From Lathyrus oleraceus (lineage: Eukaryota; Streptophyta; Magnoliopsida; Fabales; Fabaceae), in NCBI RefSeq assembly GCF_024323335.1, contig NC_066580.1:136687148-136751147 (forward strand): DNA of 64,000 nucleotides, read 5' to 3'. The notes under the pieces were generated by a model. That model made no database searches and was not told where the DNA came from. It worked only from the letters and a program-made list of their open reading frames with translations. Made by a program: the position numbers and the translations under genes. How positions within the stretch are numbered: position 1 is the stretch's first letter; every line of letters begins with the position of its first letter. Shown piece after piece: positions 1-12,031 of this stretch.

Positions 1-254
1 TTGATTTTTCATTATTTTAGAAACATCCTTCTTCTATGCCTAAGGGAGAAGTGAACATTGTTAGGCATTTTTCAAATTTTTATCATCAATAAAAGGCAAT
101 TCTATTCATCCACATCTATGATGTTTTATTTTTACTTTTTTCTTTTCTGAAAATGGTAATCACAAAAAACATAAATAAATAAATAATTGTCCATCTGCAT
201 AATATTTGATCACAATTCCCTTCTCTAAAATCAAAAAATCAAATCATTATGCAG
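1..254 (+). other. Ogre-A: 3' part of the intron upstream of RT
   Basis: This AT-rich, T-tract-rich stretch has no sustained coding frame and ends in ATGCAG at 249-254. An Ogre RT-type reading frame follows at once from 255. Ogre elements are known to carry an intron between the protease and RT parts, so I read 253-254 as the splice acceptor. The equivalent Ogre-B acceptor ends in CATGTAG. The donor lies outside the window. Confidence 0.55.
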
Positions 255-1400
255 GTTGGTTCCTAAACCCATTGAATATAATGATCTTACTCTCTCTCCA
301 AACTTTGAGTCCCTTGTGTTTGAGGCTGAGGAAGAGACTGATGAATAAGTATCTGATGAATTATCTCGTCTACTTAAGCATGAGAAAAAAGCCATTCAGC
401 CATTCAAAGAGCGGATTGAGCTAGTCAACTTGGGTTCCGAAGATGATGTGAAGGAAGTCAAGATTGGGTCTCAATTGTGTCCAGAGGTTAAGAAGGGATT
501 GATTGATCTTCTCCGAGACTATTCAGATGTGTTTGCTTGGTCCTATCAATACATGCCTGGTTTGGATTCTGAGATTGTGGAGCATAGATTGCCGTTGAAG
601 CCAGAATGCCCGTCAGTCAAGCAGAAGTTGAGGAGGACTCATCCTGATATGGCAGTAAAGATCAAAGAAGAAGTGCATAAGCAAATTGGTCCTGGTTTCC
701 TTGTTACCGCTGAGTATCCACAGTGGGTGGCCAATATTGTACATGTTCTAAAGAAGGATGGAAACGTCAGTATGTGTGTAAATTATAGAGATTTGAACAA
801 AGCTAGTCCGAAAGATGATTTCCCTCTACCACACATTGATATGTTGGTAGACAATATAGCTAAATTCAAAGTCTTTTCATTTATAGACGGATTTTCCGAT
901 TATAATCAGATCAAGATGGCACCCGAAGATATGGAGAAGACCACGTTCATTACACCCTGGGGAACATTCTGTTATAGAGTGATGCCTTTCAGTTTAAAGA
1001 ATGCTGGTGCAACGTACCAGAGAGCTATGACCACTCTTTTTCATCATATGATGCATAAAGAGATCGAAGTCTATGTTGATGATATGATTGCTAAATCCAG
1101 TGATGAAGAAGAGCATGTTAAGCATTTGTTGAAGCTATTTCAGCGTTTGAGGAATTACAAAATTCGCTTGAATCCCAATAAATGTAGTTTTATTGTTCAT
1201 TCTAGTACGTTGTTGGGCTTTATTGTCAGCGAGAAGGGTATTGAAGTTGATCCTGCCAAGGTCAAAGCAATACAAGAAATGCATGTGCCCAAAATTGAGA
1301 AGGAACTCAGAGGTTTTCTCGGTCGCCTGAATTACAACTCAAGATTCATTTTGCATATGACTGCCATGTGGTGCACCTATATTCAAGCTTCTTCGAAAAG
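255..1400 (+). pseudogene. Ogre-A pol: reverse transcriptase domain (broken)
   Basis: Reverse transcriptase of a Ty3/gypsy Tat/Ogre element, which copies element RNA into cDNA in the virus-like particle. The conserved lead-in with DVFAWSY and the RT core follow in one frame. The catalytic YVDD is at 1,072-1,083, followed by the LGFIVSEKGIEVDPAKV thumb motif. Two breaks are visible: an in-frame TAA at 346-348 in the acidic lead-in, and a frameshift near 1,364, after which the same protein continues in another frame. It joins RNase H downstream and an intron upstream. The lineage is clear from its close similarity to the Ogre-B copy at 55,739-57,000. Confidence 0.92.
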
Positions 1401-2460
1401 ATCAATCTTATGATTGGGCTGAAGATTCCCATAAAGCTTCTGATAGTATCAAAGAGTATCTGCTCGAGCCTCTGATTCTGTCTCCGCCTATTGAAGGAAA
1501 ACCTTTGATCATGTATTTAACCGTGCTTGATGAGAGTATGGGATGTGTTCTTGGTCAGCAAGACCGAACTGGAAAGAAAGAATATGTTATTTGCTACCTC
1601 AGTAAGAAGTTCACCGACTGTGAGACTCGGTATTCTATGCTTGAAAAGACTTATTGTGCACTGGCTTGGGCTATTAAGCGTCTGCGCCAATATATGTTGG
1701 ATCATACTACTTGGTCGATATCCAAAATGGACCCAATCAAGTATATTTTTGAGAAGCCTGCTTTAACTTGGAGGATTGCCCGTTGGCAGATGTTGTTATC
1801 CGAGTATGATATTGAATACCGATCTCAAAAAGCTATCAAAGGTAGTATCTTGGCTGATAATTTGGCTGACCAACCGATTGAAGATTACCAGTCAGTGCAG
1901 TATGATTTTCCTGATGAAGAGATTTTGTACCTGAAGATGAAAGACTGTGATGAACCATTGCTTGAAGAAGGGCCAGAACCTGGTTCCCGTTGGGGCATGG
2001 TATTTGATGGAGTTGTTAATCAGTATGGTATTGGCATTGGGGCAATGATTATTACTCCTCAAGGCACTCATTTTCCGTTTATAGCTAGATTGACTTTCAA
2101 GTGTACAAATAATATGGTTGAGTATGAAGCTTACATTATGGGGCTTGAAGAGGCCATTGATCTCAGAATCAAGTATCTTGACGTCTATGGAGATTCAACT
2201 TTGGTTATGAATCAGATCAAAGGTGAACGGGAGACGAATCAACTCAGTTTGATACCATATATAGATTATGCGAGGAGGATTTCAACTTTATTTACAAAGG
2301 TTGAGTTTCATCATATCCCTCGAGATGAAAACCGGATGGCAGATGTTCTTGCAACGTTGGCTTCAATGATTATGGTGAAATTTTGGAACGAAGTTCCCAA
2401 TTTGACTGTGATGCGTCTTGATAGGCCAGCTCATGTCTTTGCTGTTGAAGAAGTCAAAGA
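1401..2460 (+). pseudogene. Ogre-A pol: RNase H plus second (archaeal/plant-type) RNase H
   Basis: First comes the usual gypsy RNase H, with YLTVLDES and ALAWAIKRLRQYM. A second RNase H follows at about 1,985-2,370, as is typical of the Tat lineage. The second domain shows the acidic residues expected of this fold: D in MVFDG, E in MVEYEA, D in YGDST and D in NRMADVLA, so its active site appears complete. The frame is open from 1,505 to the TAG at 2,867. The domain would degrade RNA in the RNA-DNA hybrid; the exact role of the second copy is less certain. It is non-functional in context because of the upstream frameshift. Confidence 0.88.
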
Positions 2461-3718
2461 TGAAAAGTCATGGTATTTTGATATCATGTGTTTTCTCCAA
2501 AGTCAGATTTACCCATCTGGGGCATCTTGGAAAGATAAGAAGACTTTGAGGAGATTAGTCGACAACTTCTACCTAAATGGTGATGTGCTATACAAGAGAA
2601 ACTTTGATATGGTTCTGCTCAGATGTGTGGATAGACACGAAGTAAAATTATTAATGACTAAAGTCCACGAAGGTTCCTTTGGTACACACTCCAATGGACA
2701 TGTTATGGCTAAGAAGATGTTGAGAGCAGGTTACTATTGGCTGACAATGGAATCTGACTGTTGCAAGTTTGTGAAGAAATGCCACAAGTGTCAAATTTAT
2801 GCAGATAAGGTTCATGTTCCTCCGACACTGTTGAATGTCATTTCCTCTCCATGGCTCTTCTCCATGTAGGGAATTGATATGATTGGTATGATTGAGTCCA
2901 AAGCTTCAAACGTACATCGTTTCATTCTAGTGGCTATTGATTACTTCACAAAGTGGGTTGAAGCGACATCGTATGCGAATGTAACCAAGCAAGTGGTTGT
3001 GAGGTTTATCAAGAATCAGATTATATGCCGGTATGGTGTGCCAAGTAAGATCATTACTGATAATGGATCTAACTTGAACAACAATATGATGGAAGCTCTT
3101 TGCAAAGACTTCAAGATTGCACACCATAATTCTTTTCCCTACAGACCTAAGATGAATGGGGTTGTTGAAGCTGCATACAAGAATATTAAGAAGATCATTC
3201 ATAAAATGGTTGTAACGTATAAGGATTGGCATGAGATGCTCTCATTTGCTTTTCATGGATACTATACATCCATCCACACTTTGACAGGGACAACCCCTTT
3301 CTCACTTGTTTATGGCATGGAAGTTGTGCTCCTAGTGGAGGTTGAGATCCCATCATTACGTGTCTTGGTGGAAGCCAAGTTGACAAAAGCTGAATGGTGT
3401 CAGACCAGGTATGATCAACTTAATTTGATTAAAGAGAAGAGGTTGACTGCCATGTTTCATGGTTAGTTGTACCAGTAGAGAATGAAGAAAGCTTTTGATA
3501 AGAAGGTCATACCTCGTGTGTTCAGAGAAGGTGACCTTGTGCTCAAGAAGATTTTATCTTTTAAACCAGATTCTAGGGGCAAATGGACTCCTAATTATGA
3601 AGGCCCATATGTTGTTAAGAGAGCCTTTTCAGGCGGTGCTTTGATTCTTACAACTATGGATGGTGAAGAGTTCACTCGTCCTGTGAATGCCGATGCAATC
3701 AAGAAATACTTCGCCTAA
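2461..3718 (+). pseudogene. Ogre-A pol: integrase (broken)
   Basis: Integrase inserts the cDNA into host DNA. The HHCC zinc-binding region is present, ending in CHKCQ. The catalytic residues are D (2,939), D (3,059) and E (3,167), with D and E 35 residues apart as expected. The C-terminal region includes GDLVLKK and ends in KKYFA before TAA. Three in-frame TAG codons interrupt it, at 2,867, 3,464 and 3,476. All are at positions where TGG or CAG is expected by comparison with Ogre-B, so they fit transition mutations. Catalytic residues are intact, but no full-length protein can be made. Confidence 0.92.
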
Positions 3719-3736
3719 AAAGAAAAGAACAGCTTG

Positions 3737-3812
3737 CTAAGTTAAAAACCTAAAAGGGTGGCTTAGGCAAAAATGAGCGTCTCGGTGGATTGAAAACCCG
3801 AAAGGGCGATCC
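3737..3812 (+). other. Ogre-A post-integrase paired hairpins
   Basis: Two imperfect inverted repeats start 19 bases after the integrase stop. Hairpin 1 (3,737-3,766) has outer arms CTAAGTT/GGCTTAG (two G-T pairs) around CCT/AGG. Hairpin 2 (3,787-3,812) has GGATTG/CGATCC around CCC-GAAA-GGG, a GNRA-type loop. The first is followed by GCAAAAATGAG and the second by AGGAAAAAGTTAG. The same pair occurs in Ogre-B and LARD-F with compensatory changes. The function is unknown; a structured RNA signal is my inference. Confidence 0.7.
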
Positions 3813-6505
3813 AGGAAAAAGTTAGAGACATAAAAACAGAAAATTTATCCCGATAAATTGAGTACCCCATATTGGGGAAATTTATGCAAACATTATGGAT
3901 TATGGCAAGTAACTGCATTCGGATGATCTTCAATCTTGAACACATTCTTGAGCATGTCATTTGGTTCTGATTCGTCACTCTCAACCGAAGCCAATAGCAC
4001 ACTGGGGATGGAAGTTGGTAGAAGGATTAGTGATCATTGTATTCAATGTAGCCCTTTTCCATGTAAATTACCATTTTTCAACTTTTGTAAAGATCTATGG
4101 AGTCTTGTCATTTACAGACTACCATTCTATTAAATAAAATTGAGCTTTTTATCCAATTGTTTCTACTCTTATTTATCTTTCAGCCAAATAGAATTAAATT
4201 TTATGATGATTATTTTTGAAATTGAATTTAAAATCAAAATCGTTTTTATTCAAATAATAATAGTGATTACTTTAATCAATCGATTTCAATAAGAAATATC
4301 AACAGTAGTCTGAGAACAGGTGAGTCCCAAAATGCGAAGCATTGTTCGTCTTCCCCAAGTAGTCGGTTCAGCAAGCTTGTTTCCCCATCTGAGTTTGAGA
4401 TCGTTTCCCTAACTAATTTGTAAGTTCGTATTCTCAGCAGTTTGCATAATTCCAGCGCAAGATTCCATTTCCCCTCGGTTCGCCAGCGGATTTCACTCCT
4501 GATTCCCCGTTAGCACTGATTCTTGAGCAATATTGGTAGTATCCCCTGTGAGGTTGTCTCCCATTTGATACGGTGTTGATTTAAAATTCCCTGCATAGTA
4601 GATGGTTCAAATCCTCAACGAACATATTCCCTTTCCCCGACCAGGGTTGAACCTTTGAAATGGATGGTTTATATCCATCCCCAACTCCTTTCTCCAGTTG
4701 ATGCCTCCATCCTGTCGAGATTAGCCGAGTGTTATAACGATGATTCAGATCAGTGACATTTGTATCCTTTGTGATTGCTTTGTCAGCATAATCATATACA
4801 TATACATATATATTCATAGATTTCATTATTGCATCGTTATTACACTGTGATTCATTATTTTTTCTGATCCTCTGCTATGGTGGTATCCTTTCCCCCACGC
4901 AGATTCGATGTATCTGTCCTCTCTCAATTGTAGAGCCTCATCCCCTTAAGTAGAAAGAATTTAACCTTTCTCATTCCTCACTGAGTTATTTCCTCATGGA
5001 TGATTATTATTTTAGCTTCCTCCCCATTCGATTATCTGGATGGAACCACTTCCTTTGAGTTATATCCTCACCGGGTCGAGTCTTTGATTGACCGTTTCTT
5101 TCTAGCTCTTGCCGAGATAGATGATTTTGGTCCACTAAGAGTCTATTACCCAGTAACTGGTAATACCCTTTTCGGTTTGTGAGTACTTTACTCTTACCCA
5201 ATACCCGGTAACAATGATCTACTTCCTCTTGTTTTTCCTAGCGGATTCGTTTTGTGTTTCCCCAGGTAGTCTATCCTTGATATGTTTATCTTAACCGATG
5301 ACGAGTATTCTTCCTTTTAATTTTATCCTTGATATGTTCATCCTAACCGATGACAGGTACTCTCTTTGTGGTTCTCTACCCAATAAAAAGGTAGTTGTAA
5401 TCCCTATTTCGTTCCCTAGATGGTTAATCCTTGATATGTTCATCTTAATCGGTGACGGGTTTCCTCCTCTTTACGGTCTTCTGCCCAGTAACCAGTAGTT
5501 GTAAATCCTACTTTCCCTTGCGGAGTCTATACTTGATATGTTCATATTAACCGATGACGGATATTCTCTTTTTGGTATTCTATCTAGTAACTGATAGATA
5601 TAATTCCTATTTCTCCCCTCGGAGTCTATCCTTGATATGTTCATCCTAACCGATGATGGATATTCTCTTTTTCGATACTCTATCCAGTAACTGATAGATG
5701 TAATTCCTACTTTTCCCCGGTAGTCTATCCTTGATATGATCATCTTAACCGATGACGGATATTTTTCCCTTTGAGTTTATCCTTGATATGTTCATCTTAA
5801 CCAATGATAGATATTCTCTCTTTTCGGTCTTCTGCCCAGTAACCGATAGTTATAAATCATGTGTGGCTTTTCCTCAGCAGGTTGTTGTTACCCAGTAACT
5901 GGTAATGAATACATCTGTTGTTTCTTTCAGCGAGTCATCCTTGATATGTTTACCCTAATCGGTAACAGATGTCCTCTCTGTCAGATTATGTTATCGCCTT
6001 ACACAGTAACCGGTAATAGATGATATACTTCTGTTACTCCTGTGTTGAAGTTCATTCTTCCCTAGTTGAGTTTGAGTGTGTATTTCCTCAGTGAAATCGC
6101 CGTCCCCTGTTTGGATCGAGTATTTCAGTTTTGTCCTGATTTACCTGTTTCCCCTGCATCCCTGGCTGAGTCTTTCCATTGATTTATTTTCATGGAATTC
6201 CTCTCGTGTCTTCAGCAGTTTTAAGTCGTAGCATGGCCTACACACAAATCTTTATCCCCCAGAGTCTCTGTCTCCCCAGTGAGTTTTCCTTATGGAATGC
6301 ATTATGCTTCTGTGGACTTTCAGTCTCTCCAGATTCTTTTCCTTTGTGGAAACATTTTCCCCATAGAGATTGTTTCAACATTTCATATAATATGCATCAT
6401 GAGGTCTCTTAGGGACCAAAATTTGTTTCTATTATTGTTATTTAAGTCCATTCTACTGAGTTGATACGAAGATTTTAACCTTCATCTCCTCAGCTAGAAT
6501 GTCCT
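3813..6505 (+). other. Ogre-A 3' untranslated region
   Basis: This long non-coding stretch lies between the integrase and the polypurine tract. Apart from the hairpins at its start and the tandem repeat at 5,268-5,960, I recognise nothing in it. Short open frames here have no conserved motifs. Long 3' UTRs are usual for Ogre elements. Confidence 0.75.
5268..5960 (+). repeat. Ogre-A 3' UTR tandem repeat, about 100 bp unit
   Basis: About eight diverged copies of a unit built around TCCTTGATATGTTCATC and ACCGATGACGGATATTC, usually followed by a CCAGTAACTG-like segment. Copies start near 5,274, 5,325, 5,427, 5,528, 5,628, 5,726, 5,779 and 5,937. Most are spaced 98-104 bp; two are shortened to about 50 bp. 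Confidence 0.8.
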
Positions 6506-6519
6506 TAAATAGGGGCAGC
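6506..6519 (+). other. Ogre-A polypurine tract
   Basis: TAAATAGGGGCAGC lies directly before the LTR start TGTAAGACCCC. The same sequence precedes the Ogre-B 3' LTR. It primes plus-strand DNA synthesis. Confidence 0.9.
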
Positions 6520-8033
6520 TGTAAGACCCCAATTTTGATCCTAAGATCCCTCATGACTATCTCATCATATGCATTAGCATTGGGATCACACCTTGGCATC
6601 CTTCCTACCCCTTCATTAATTGGGTTTGTAGAGGGAGAGATAACCAAGCACATTTTATTGTATCATACTTCATTTTTCTTTGTCTACTAACCAAAATACC
6701 AAAAATATGTCAATGTATAGTTTGTTACTTTTGTAGGTAGTGTGTGTGTTCACATATGCTCCATCAAGCTCATATCTAGGGTTTGAGACCCTCAATGTAA
6801 GGAGTGCAATCAATAATTGGTTCACATTGACTCTAAGCATCTTATATGGATCCCCATGATTTTCACATGTTATTTTGATCAAGAAATCATCAAGAGTTTG
6901 GAGTTTGTTTGCCTTGGAAACCCTAATCCGTCTGGGTATCTTATGTGACTTCTTCAAAAAATTTCTTCAACAATTGATCAAATATTTCAAGGGATACTTC
7001 ATATTTCATCATCTTATTCATATTTGATCTTCCATGAGTCCCAAAAGTCAAGAGAATGTCAAGCTAGCAAGATGGTTCATGGTGGTTGATCAGAGGAAGT
7101 CAACTGGTCAAAACTGGGGTTCCCTAGACCCTATCTCCTACAATTTTTATCATATTGAAATTATTCCAAAGAAAAGTTACTAAAAATTACATTACAAACA
7201 ACTTTCATGTTGAGGTCAAGAGCTAGTTTTGCTTGGAAAGTCATTTTTTATGATGAAAGATTATATGTCATTTTGTCTGAACCGTAGTTTGGAGGTCAAC
7301 TTCCCAAGACCATAAGTTACTCATTTTTATGATATGAAAGCCATTCAAATTGCATGATCAAATTCAATATGTCTAATTCAACTTTTATGTTTGGGGGAAG
7401 TGCAAATTCAACTTGCAAATACATGTGACAAGTGGAAACATTATAGGTCATTTTGGGCTAATACCTTTGAACAAGTGATTTTCCTCAACTTCTAAAATGC
7501 ACAACTCCTTCATGCCAAATCCAAATAAGGTCAAATTGGTAACCTAATTGAATAGGTTTTAAAGATATACAACTTTGATGAAGAAACTTTTCTCATTTGA
7601 ACTTCATATAAAAAGTTATTCAAGGTGGAAGAAGTGAACATTTGACTTGGGACTTAGAAAATTTTCAAATATGTTTGATTTACCAAACTTCCACCTCAAA
7701 ATTCATCATGATACAAGCTTCAAATTAAAAAGTATTTAACATGAAAGTTTTCCCCCTTGATCTTACCTTTCCAAAAAGTCTAAGATCGCCTCATTTTGCC
7801 AAAGTATGAAGGACTTGCGCATGGGTGTAAGTTAAAGGACCATTTGGACAATTTCAACTTTCACTTTTCATACACAACTGCATGGCTCACTAACATGAAT
7901 TCAGCATGATGCACATTCAATTTTGGATCAGATCACATCATTTCATGGGCCTAGCACACGCCCATGCAACCATGCAAAGAAGAATTTCAAAATTTTCCAA
8001 ATTTGGAAGTGTGCAAAAATTAATCTCATGGCC

Positions 8034-8040
8034 TATAAAT
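8034..8040 (+). promoter_or_regulatory. TATA-like box in Ogre-A LTR
   Basis: TATAAAT sits in the context GGCCTATAAATAAG, about 1.5 kb into the LTR. The corresponding position in the Ogre-C LTR (about 41,562) reads TATAACT. Confidence 0.5.
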
Positions 8041-11000
8041 AAGACCATCATTGCTCAGAATTGAAGACCTCATGCCCAAGCTTTGAACCTGCAACCCCAA
8101 ACCCTCACCATTGAAGGACAAATTGAGGATTTTCTTTGAAAATTGAGTTTCAATTCTCCAATTGAGTTTCAATTCTCCATTTCACTTCTATCAAGCATCT
8201 GAAGCAAGGCCAAGCATAATTGAAAGCAAGATCGTGCCAATCCGAAGCTCCATTGAAGGTGATTTGTCAAAATTTTCATCTCTTTGATTCTCCCTCAATT
8301 CTTCACCATTCTTGTTGATTTTTGGTTGTCTGAAGTTCTATCAATGCAGGAAAGAAGATTGAGTTTCTTTGAGGTCAAATCAAAGCAACTCAGTTCATGA
8401 TCCTCAAAATTCAAATCATTGTATCTTTTTATATACTTGGAATTGGACAAAATTGAGGCCAGATTCGTGCTCCTCGGCATTTTCTCTTCAAATTAGTGTA
8501 TTCACTTTTCATTTTCCTTTGAATTGAGCTTGGACCAGTCTGGAGGTCCTCACCGGAGAAGATGACCGGAGCTAGGGCTCTAGTGGTATGTTGGCAAGGT
8601 TCCGACCATCTGATCTGGTTCATAGCTTCTAATCTCATCCACCCAAATTGATTACCACGCGTGTGGGACAGTTGACTGAAGCATTGGTGGAACGCGCGTT
8701 TCTAACCATATGATCTGCCACCTCAATTAATGAGGGAGATCAGATGGCTCTCCTTTTTTTGATTTTTTTTATTATTTCATTTAATCCCTTATTTTTAATT
8801 AATTCATATTAATTTCATTTTTAATCCAAAAAATATGGGACTTTCACAAAAAACTTTCAACTATTTTCCTCTTTCATTTTCTGAATTAAAATTATTTTTT
8901 GGATTAATTTTGATATTTTTTATGATTTAATTGTTTTTGTGAATATTTTTAATTATTTAAAAATACTTTTGACTTTACAAAAATTATGAAATTTTTTGTC
9001 TAAGGTCCTTCGTCCTTGTTTGACCTAAGATAAATCTCTTGGCCATTTATTTGGTGTTTTGAAGAGGTTTTAGATTTTTGATCAAACATAATTTAATTTA
9101 AATGCATTTTAATTTAATTTTTAATTGATTAATTGTGTATAAATTATGTTGAGCCGTTTTTATTGACTTGTGAAGTTTGACTATGTGTTTGGGCCTTGGT
9201 CAAGGTTGATTTTACTTTTGTTGGATTAAAATCATTGGATTTAGGGGATTGATGAAATGTACATTTCATCTCCCAAAATGAACGAATAATTTTAATTTGA
9301 TAAAATTACTCCCATGACCAATTTGTATTTGTCTCATCTCCCCCCCCCCCCCCCCTCTTCATCTTCAATCTCATTATAGCCCATCCCTTTCATTGACCAA
9401 TGAAGTCTCAATATCCTAAGGTTAATTGGTTCATCAATATCTTTATGTTAGATGAACCAATACAAGTATGGATGAGATTAGGTTCATCCTTTGATCATTT
9501 TCTTTTTGTGTGTGGTATATTTTAGGAGTATGGTTCATTATACCATATCTCTGACATGCATTAACACCAAAATTTCTATTGCCCGGTCTCAAATAATTGT
9601 GACTTCTACATAAGTCCAATTACGATTGATTAACATAGCGCTACATTTTGACCCAAAAGCATAGCATTATAGTAAGTGAGATTGTAAGCCTCCCCCCTTT
9701 CGTGGTATTATGTGGAAACTTGGCATTTTTTTCCTTTCTTTGGAAGATGTCTTGGTTCAAGGATCCATGCTTGTGAATAGAGGGTTGAGAATTCTCCAAA
9801 GAATGACTTAATCAATTGAAAAGAAAAAACACCACTAACATCTAATCAACTAACATTTGACTAACTCTTATTATTATTGCTTTTAATTTCAAGTCATTTA
9901 CTTTATACAATTTAAATTCAAGCCACTTACCATTTCATTTGTCATTTACATATCATTTAACTTGTTTATGTTTATGTCATTTTTTCACTTTGCTCACTTG
10001 AGCCATATATTGTGATTGTATATATTTGTTTGTATATCTTGTTTGTGTTTGTGGTCTTAGGACCTTAATATACTTAATAAACTACAAAAACCCTAAAAAA
10101 TGTGTGGACTGTTGGATTTGATCTGAGCTTTGGACTTAGAATTAGGCAACCTTCCATATGCAAAAGGACTTGGCCAATGGCAATTTTTATGAGACCAAGT
10201 TATTATGATTTGAGCTTCCATCTGATGCAAGTATTGGGATCCACATGAATTCATCTGCTACATGGTCTTGATTGAAATGTTATTTTGAACCTGTGTCTAA
10301 TGCCTTATTTTGAGCCTATTAAGGATTTGTTCATCTGATACATGGGAAGATCAAGAAGAAGACTATGTAGTTGCTTTCTTGGATGTGGCTATCTTTATTT
10401 GATGCCTTGCTCTTCATCTTGCTACTTGTTTATTGATATTGCTTGATTCTAAAGTCCAAAGGAAAAGTGGGTTTCTATATGACATTTTTGTCTATTGGAT
10501 TGCATCCCATTGGTCAGATCTTTTCAACTCTTAACTTTTAAATTTTTGCTTAGGATTAGTCTCTTCATCTCCTCCCATTTCTTAAATTTCAAATCTCTCC
10601 CCCCCTTTTTCAAAATCTTCTTTGCTTGTGATTTCTAAACTTAGACTCTTTATTGCAAATTAGAAACTTTGGCCTTATGCCATTGCATTTTTTAAACTCT
10701 TTTCTTAAATCAAACTTGTAAATAAATCTAACCATATTGACTTAAAATTTCAAAAGACAAAAAGAACTAACACTCATCCAAACTCTTTTAGGCCATTTGT
10801 GCCTCTCTTAAATTTATATTTTTGTTAAAAGCAATTCACTCACTTTGAAATTGTTACCATGAACTACGAGGTTTTGATCCCTCATTTTTATGTTGGTACG
10901 TAGGCACAAGTCCGAAGGTCTTGTCAAACACAAAAATATAATTAATGAATTCTTTTCTCATCCTCACACTCTATTTGTTGCAAACTTCATATTATACCAA

Positions 11001-11177
11001 AACACATACACACATAAAAAAGGGATCCCTAGAAGTACCTAGGACACTTTAGGTGTTAACACATTCCCTCTGTGTAATCAACCCCCTAACCTGTAATCTC
11101 TGGCATTTTATTAGTTTTGATTTGAAAACTTCTTATCTTTGGGTTTTGTTTGTACTTTTCCCTTTTCCTTTGGAAAC

Positions 11178-11183
11178 AATAAA
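11178..11183 (+). promoter_or_regulatory. Possible polyadenylation signal near the Ogre-A LTR end
   Basis: AATAAA lies about 75 bases before the LTR end, followed by GGTGGCGGCTCTGG. Ogre-B and LARD-F have AATAAATAAAG at nearly the same distance from their LTR ends. Confidence 0.4.
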
Positions 11184-11256
11184 AACATGGTGGCGGCTCT
11201 GGTTTTATTGATGTTAAGTTTATCCATAGCTTAATGGTCATGAATTTACCGCTACA

Positions 11257-12031
11257 TAAGTATTTAAAAATCAATTAAAACAAGTCAAAAATCACAAAAT
11301 TCACTAAAAATATCAAACCCAATCCAAAAATTAATTTTAGTTCAGAAATCTGAAGAGAAAATTATTTGTGAAATTTTGGTGATGGTCCCATAATTTTTGG
11401 ATTAAAAATCAAATTATAATGAATTTTGTAAGAAAATGCTAATATAAAAAACATTTGGAAAATAAAAATAAATCTTAAAAAACAAGGGTCATCAGATCTC
11501 CCTCATTAATTGAGGTAGCAGATCTGATGGCCAAGCGCGTGCGCTCCGTGGTACACTGCAGTCAACGCATCACATGCTTGGTAATTAGAAACAATGGGCC
11601 AGATTAAAATGCAAGAACAAGATCTGAAGGTTTGGAATGTGCCAACACACCACCGGAGCCCTAGCTCCGGTCAATTTCTTCGGTGAACCACGTCGGACTG
11701 GTCAGACCAAAAAGTTTACAAAAATGAGTGGATCATATACCATTTTGAAGAGAAAATTGCAAGGAATCCAAATATGACCTCCAATTCTTCCAACTCTCAT
11801 TCTATAATGAAAAAAATGGAGTTAAATATTGAGGTGTCTAAACTGAATTTCTTCGATTCAACCTCAAAGAAACTCAGGATCAATGCCTACATTGGTAGGA
11901 CTTCAGTCATCCACAAATCAAGACAAGATCTTAAGAAATAAGAGAGAATCTAAGAGTTGAAATTTGAAGAAACTCACCTTCGGGTAGCATCTTTGGAGGT
12001 CAATCTTGATGCAATTCCACTTGGTTCCTCT
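11257..12031 (-). repeat. Inverted Ogre-type LTR fragment (LTR-D, part 1)
   Basis: The reverse complement of this stretch aligns with the interior of the Ogre-A LTR (roughly 8,200-8,970) and the Ogre-C LTR. Shared landmarks include the CCTCAATTAATGAGGGAGATC segment and the CCGGAGCTAGGGCTC segment. It is cut on the left by the end of Ogre-A and on the right by SIRE-E, and continues at 40,330. Confidence 0.85.

Larger units (their letters stand above)
6520..11256 (+). repeat. Ogre-A 3' LTR (4,737 bp)
   Basis: It begins TGTAAGACCCC right after the polypurine tract and ends ...CCGCTACA at 11,256. The next base is already inside inverted LTR-D. The start is shared with the Ogre-C LTR at 40,590, and long stretches align (for example 9,557-9,640 with 43,107-43,190). 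It has a run of 14 C at about 9,341. Inside are a TATA-like box (8,034) and an AATAAA (11,178). The five bases after it, TAAGT, are the likely target duplication, but the left end is outside the window. Confidence 0.85.

Noticed and set aside
9341..9354. C homopolymer (also near 16,104 and 27,289)
   Set aside because: Simple homopolymers, likely slippage or sequencing-length noise; no function supported.
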